DNA of 64,000 nt, from NCBI GenBank assembly GCA_958496175.1, contig OY292275.1:55567701-55631700 (forward strand), read 5' to 3'. Shown here piece after piece: positions 59,952 through 64,000 of the stretch. The stretch is from Sisyra terminalis. Taxonomy: Eukaryota > Arthropoda > Insecta > Neuroptera > Sisyridae. A program made the translations under genes and the position numbers. The notes below the pieces were generated by a model. That model did no database searches and was not told where the DNA came from. It saw nothing but the letters and a program-made list of their open reading frames with translations. Numbering within the stretch: position 1 is the first letter of the stretch; each line of letters opens with the position of its first letter.

Positions 59952-60194
59952 ATGTACACGATTGAAAGGATATGTAAAATTTTATCAACTTAATTAGTAA
60001 CTAGTAGACTTGTATAGTTTTTTTTTTTTAAATTACGAGCTGACCTCACCAGACATTGTCTTGCCAGTTCATATATAATGGCTGTATATAAATAACTAAG
60101 ATTTAAAAATTTTTTTTTAAATAAGAAGAAAATTCAGGTTATTTAAGATCTTTTTGTTTTTTATTTTTTATTCAATATTTTTATTGTTCAACTA

Positions 60195-60232
60195 TCTACG
60201 TTTCGTTACTAATCGTAACTTCCTCAGACTTC
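60195..60232 (-). ncRNA. hammerhead-ribozyme-like motif 9 (stem I lost)
   Basis: CTGAGGA, extra A, GTTAC-GATTA-GTAAC, GAAACGTA. The core boxes fit CUGANGA and GAAA; stem I pairing is poor. Confidence 0.4.
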
Positions 60233-60384
60233 TTGATTCACAAAATTAAATTTATCACAAAAAGATTCACAAAATCAGAACTCTCGAACGACAAAAAAAC
60301 ACCAATTAATGGCGAAGAAAATATAGAATTTTCAATGTTTCGAAAATCACCCAATTTGAGCTTTTTTAATTTTGTGAATCAAGA

Positions 60385-60421
60385 AGCCTGAGAAAGTTAC
60401 GATTAGTAACGAAACGTAGCT
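60385..60421 (+). ncRNA. hammerhead-ribozyme-like motif 10 (core mutated)
   Basis: AGC, CTGAGAA (G8 replaced by A), extra A, GTTAC-GATTA-GTAAC, GAAACGTA, GCT. Stem I (AGC/GCT) and stem II are intact, but the core change should abolish cleavage. Confidence 0.4.
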
Positions 60422-60747
60422 AATTGAACAATAAAAATATGAAATTAAAAATAAAAAATAAAAAGATCTTAAATAACCTGAATTTTCTTCTCATTTAAAA
60501 AAATATAAAAGCTGAGATCTGAATTTTATCATCTATTTAAAAATATGTTCTTGGAACATTAAGAAGCCCTCCCTTAGCAACTCGCAGCATCCCTTGCTGT
60601 AACTTTTATAGCTTATCTTCAAAATAAACATTTTTCAACTAAGGTTTGAAAAAATTTGCTATACCGCAAAAATCACTACAGGATCATATTAATAAAGCAT
60701 TGACAGTTAGTGGCTATTGAAAATGCCGTTTTTTACTGTCCCAGGTA

Positions 60748-61013
60748 CAAGAGCGGATTTAGAGGGGGAGCACGTGCCCTCGTGCCTCCCATAGTACTTT
60801 TGTGTACTGTGGAGATTCCATAACAGTTCATACTTAGAAGCAAATCAAATTATTAAAGTTGTGAAAATGTATGAATAAAATATCAAACAGAACATTAGAA
60901 AAACATTTATTTCTGGCTGGAATTACGATTTTTTTCGTGATCCCTTTCACGCACTTACAAATAAATGATGATATTGTGCGCCCTTCCAGAAAAAAATCCT
61001 GAATCCGCCCTTG
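60748..61013. mobile_element. hAT-type MITE, 266 bp
   Basis: Termini CAAGAGCGGATTTAG and (complement) CAAGGGCGGATTCAG. It is flanked by 8-bp direct repeats CCCAGGTA (60740-60747) and CTCAGGTA (61014-61021), with one mismatch. 8-bp duplications and C-A-(A/G)-G-G termini fit hAT. No coding. Confidence 0.75.
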
Positions 61014-61021
61014 CTCAGGTA

Positions 61022-63600
61022 TGTTACTGATGGAATAAATAAATAAAAATATTAACAGATAAAAACGTTAACAGTGTATCTAAATTTAGTATGATGAATT
61101 TGAGATATATAAATTTAATGGTGGCCCGCAAAGTTGGGATTCATTTCCGAAATGGTTCGCAATATCATTTGGGTTTTGTTACATGGTTTTCGATTAGAAC
61201 TAATCGTTAGCTAGTGAGGAATGCTAACTATAAATAACGTCCATCAAGTTAGCACTATATTTTTTTAATTTCGAAAAAAAACTACGTAATATTTTGGTAT
61301 TTTTTTTTCAAGTTTTGGAAAAAAAATTATCGGTCGCTTATTTTCCATGAAAACTCTATGTAGTGCATTTACTCTTTTCTATAAATATTAAAATTTCGAT
61401 TTTTTTTGGCGCCATTAATTGGTATATTTTTTGTTGTTTGTGAATTTCAAAAGAAAAATTTTCATGGCTTGCATATTTTCCTGGATTAAACCATTTGAGG
61501 AAAAAGCTTCTATATTAGATATATGTGTAAATAAACAGAGCATCTTCTTTAAATAGCGTTTCCCGGAAAAACATGCTAGTTATTAAACTTTTCGTTTCAG
61601 AACTCTCAAACGACAAAGAGTACCTATTATTGGTGTAAAAAATTATTTTCAATGTTTGGAAAATCACCCAATTTGAGCTTTTTCTTCAAATGGTTATATC
61701 CAAGTTACGAAAATTTTCCTTTCGGAATTCTTGAAGGCCAAAAAAAACATCAATTAATTTTCTCATCTGCATTAGGTAATTTGTATGTACTTATATTTAG
61801 GTAATTATATTTTGTATGTACAAAAGTTGAAATGGTTAGAACACAAAGATACTATGTCGTTAACTCTTCAGTAAAAGGACAGATATAATGTATATTTAAC
61901 GAATATTTACATAAACACCTGTTTATGGTAATGCATACTTTATAATTCTCTTCTAGTTTGATTGCAGTATGTGCAATTATTAAATGTGAAAATGAATTAG
62001 ACAGTGGGGCTTATTTCCTACAAAGAACCTCTACTAAAATTTCTAGCAGCATAACATCCTATCCTTTCTTAATTCTACCTTACAGCGACATATCCTTCCT
62101 CAAAGAAATCCAAATATTCAACAAAGTATAACGATATTTCTTTGAACTCTGAGTCTGAGTAAAAATGAATATGATATAGTTTTCTATATCCATTTTTTGC
62201 ATATTTTGATTATCTACCAATTTATAGGATCAATTTTAAAGGTTAAGTTTGATAAGATTTTAATTGGAAAATTTATTAATTAATTTTAAGTGGAAAATTT
62301 GATTTTTCAATTTAATAGCACAGCTTTGTCTTTCTTCCTTTCTTCATTTGTGTAACAATTTTCATTATTGTTGTAACATTAAGACATTTAAAACAAAACT
62401 TTTGCGTTATCATGTCAGTATTTTAGAGTTCCATGTAGCTTTTATGTCACAAAGTTTGTGAGTGTTCCTTCACATGTCATATTCTAACAAATTTTGTCCT
62501 TAACTCTATATAACTCTTAAGAGTTATATGCTTTTTCAAATTGTTTTTATCAAAATTGTTTTAAATGAAGTAAATAGGGAAACTTATGTTGAAAGTCTTG
62601 ATATACCATCATTCAACTCAGATCCGTGCTAAATTTTTAAGCTGAAAGCTTTCATAATGAAAAATCGAAAAAAGCTCGACAAAAATCCATAAAATCTCTT
62701 GCAAAGAATACAACCGAACCATGAAAATAAATTAACTTTTTAAAATCGAATTTCTACGGTTCGTTTTATTTTTTTTTTAGCATTCTATTAAGTAATAAAT
62801 TTCCGAAGCGACTAAAAGCGAAAATAAAACGATTAAATTTGATTTATTATTTCACGGAATTCGTTATTTCTACGTTATCTGCTAAACTGTTTTAATAAAT
62901 GTTATTCTCCGTTTTAAAAACATATAAACATTTATTTTTCCCTTTTCCCATTTCTTCGACGCTTATTCGTTGCTATTAGTTGCCGAGCGCTTAAGCAATG
63001 ATGAAGAGACGATATGCTTTAGTTATGTAAGCTGCAGATAAGATTGAGGGGAAAATAGTTTGTTTTTCATTTCATCCCTCCCCATGGCCCTCCAATGTTC
63101 CCGTCGGAAAGACTAATCATATCCGTCGAGAAAAATAAAAGTATTATTTATTGGGGAAGAAATAAAAAAATTTAAAACTTTAAAAAAATATGACAAACAG
63201 ATTGGATTGTTTTATTTATGGATTGAGAGGTTAGAGAAAATGATACTTGTGACTTTCGTAAGAAGTTTGCAACTTAAATAAAATGGAAAAGTTTCACAAA
63301 CTTTATTAGTCTAATCGATGAGTCTTTAATTAAAGTTCAATTGGTCTAGAGGTATAGTTTTAAAAAGCAATTTTAAAATGAAACCCCCCCGCGCGTGGAA
63401 ACTTATACGAGAAAAAGTTTCTTTTACAAAAAAAAAAAAAAAATCATTGTCGTTTCGTTTACATTAAACTCACATTTGACTAATTGTACATTGAATAACA
63501 CTGATCAACAAAATTTTGTAACAAGAAAAGTAAGCAGTAATTTCGAAATATCTACCTAACCTCCCCACAAAATCATATGTATATTAATTTGAGTAGGTCT
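61022..63600. other. unassigned DNA with small repeats
   Basis: 61060-61170 is a fragment of the Helitron family seen at 50210-50330. 61599-61683 repeats the spacer of the inverted repeat at 60122-60500. ATATAACTCTTAAGAGTTATAT is split here only as a palindrome at 62508-62529. The rest is unrecognised; 62930-63130 is less A+T-rich. Confidence 0.45.
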
Positions 63601-63607
63601 AGTTTCC

Positions 63608-63973
63608 GTGATATTTTGTAACAATGTCTGTAGTGTTAGGAATATTTTGGGAATACAATACAAAATTGAAGAGTGGCGTTTATTTATTGATGCTTCAAAA
63701 ACAAGCTTAAATGCAGTTTTGTTACTCAATGGTATTAATCTTCCCTCTGTACCGGTAGGTTATAGTGCTAACATGAAAGAATCCTATAAAACAATGAAAT
63801 TTCTTTTAGAAAAAATTAAATATGACGAACATAAATGGAAAATTTGCGGAGATTTAAAAGTTGTTGCCCTTTTATTAGGATTGCAACTTGGGTATACAAA
63901 ATTTTGTTGTTTTCTTTGTGAATGGGACAGTAGGGATAGGGAAAACGATTACGTTAAAAAAAAAACTTTGTGA
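63608..63973 (+). pseudogene. fragment of an arthropod-expanded orphan family
   Basis: The frame includes EWRLFIDASKTSLNAVLLLN, then NLPSVPVGYSANMKESY, MKFLLEKIKYDEHKWKICGD, LKVVALLLGLQLGYTKFCCF and LCEWDSRDRENDY. The pattern W-R-L-F-I-D-x-S-K-x-S-L-K-A-V-L-L-x-N-G ... W-x-I-C-G-D-L-K-V ... L-L-G-x-Q-x-G-Y-T-K-x-x-C-F-L-C-x-W-D-S-R is one I recognise from uncharacterised proteins present in many copies in aphid, beetle and other arthropod genomes. I know no function; C-F-L-C may bind metal. The frame breaks near 63958 (A-run), and the window ends soon after. The 5' part of the protein is not visible upstream, so this is a partial, probably dead copy. Confidence 0.65.
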
Positions 63974-64000
63974 AAGCAATGGATAAAAATGGCGCTGGAT

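Larger units (their letters stand above)
60122..60500. mobile_element. Penelope-type inverted repeat, third family
   Basis: Arms 60122-60251 and 60367-60500 are inverted copies ('AATTCAGGTTATTTAAGATC', 'GTTTCGTTACTAATCGTAAC'), each with a hammerhead-like core. The spacer (60277-60366) recurs at 61599-61683. Confidence 0.6.

Noticed and set aside
1..64000. Search for tRNA genes, rRNA operon, CRISPR arrays, prophage or operons
   Set aside because: None seen; sequence character is that of eukaryotic intergenic or intronic DNA. The only RNA-gene-like sequences are diverged modules inside repeats.

Overview
The window looks like 64 kb of A+T-rich nuclear DNA from an arthropod, most likely an insect (possibly a beetle, but that is only an impression from the repeat types). 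No complete protein-coding gene is visible. The longest open stretches are just over 120 codons, and every one with recognisable homology is a piece of a transposable element or of a dispersed orphan family. There are no bacterial-type operons, CRISPR arrays or ribosomal operons. The most economical reading is intronic or intergenic DNA of a large gene, filled with old nested repeats.

The only candidate host coding signal is a pair of 42-nt exon-like segments on the + strand, at 18357-18398 and 47886-47927. Both have the form polypyrimidine-CAG / 42 nt / GTAAGT. Both encode the same 12-residue core in the same frame, and differences within that core are synonymous.

Layout, left to right. At 1-9000: a retroposed tail, a Penelope-type inverted repeat with hammerhead-like ribozymes, a Jockey-type LINE 3' end, a TTAA-flanked element, a 2.8-copy tandem array with a 465-bp period, and a diverged repeat pair split by another Penelope-type insert. 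At 10-14.5 kb: a LINE fragment, then a long palindrome whose right arm carries a 1.6-kb hAT element. At 16-23 kb: a foldback element, exon-like segment A, several Penelope-type inserts, and a minus-strand LINE reverse-transcriptase fragment split by one of them and flanked by a ~190-bp duplication. At 24.2-29.15 kb: a composite with 17-bp inverted termini, an internal recurring 15-mer, a decayed orphan-family ORF and two nested Helitrons. At 30-45.5 kb: foldbacks, a Helitron with a tRNA-like module, a Tc1/mariner fragment, a 5S-rRNA-like repeat and a palindromic element. At 46-54 kb: a Jockey-type RT fragment, exon-like segment B, a reverse-oriented Helitron fragment, a Penelope RT fragment and another Helitron. 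At 54.5-64 kb: two more foldbacks, a mariner MITE with a hammerhead next to it, a Penelope-type inverted repeat, a hAT MITE and, at the right edge, a decayed ORF of an arthropod-expanded orphan family.

Nothing here works together as a pathway. The biology is that of mobile elements: self-cleaving RNA motifs tied to Penelope-like retroelements, a set of related Helitrons, foldback elements with 8-9 bp target duplications, RNA-gene-derived modules (5S and tRNA), and a possible alternative exon pair of an unidentified host gene.
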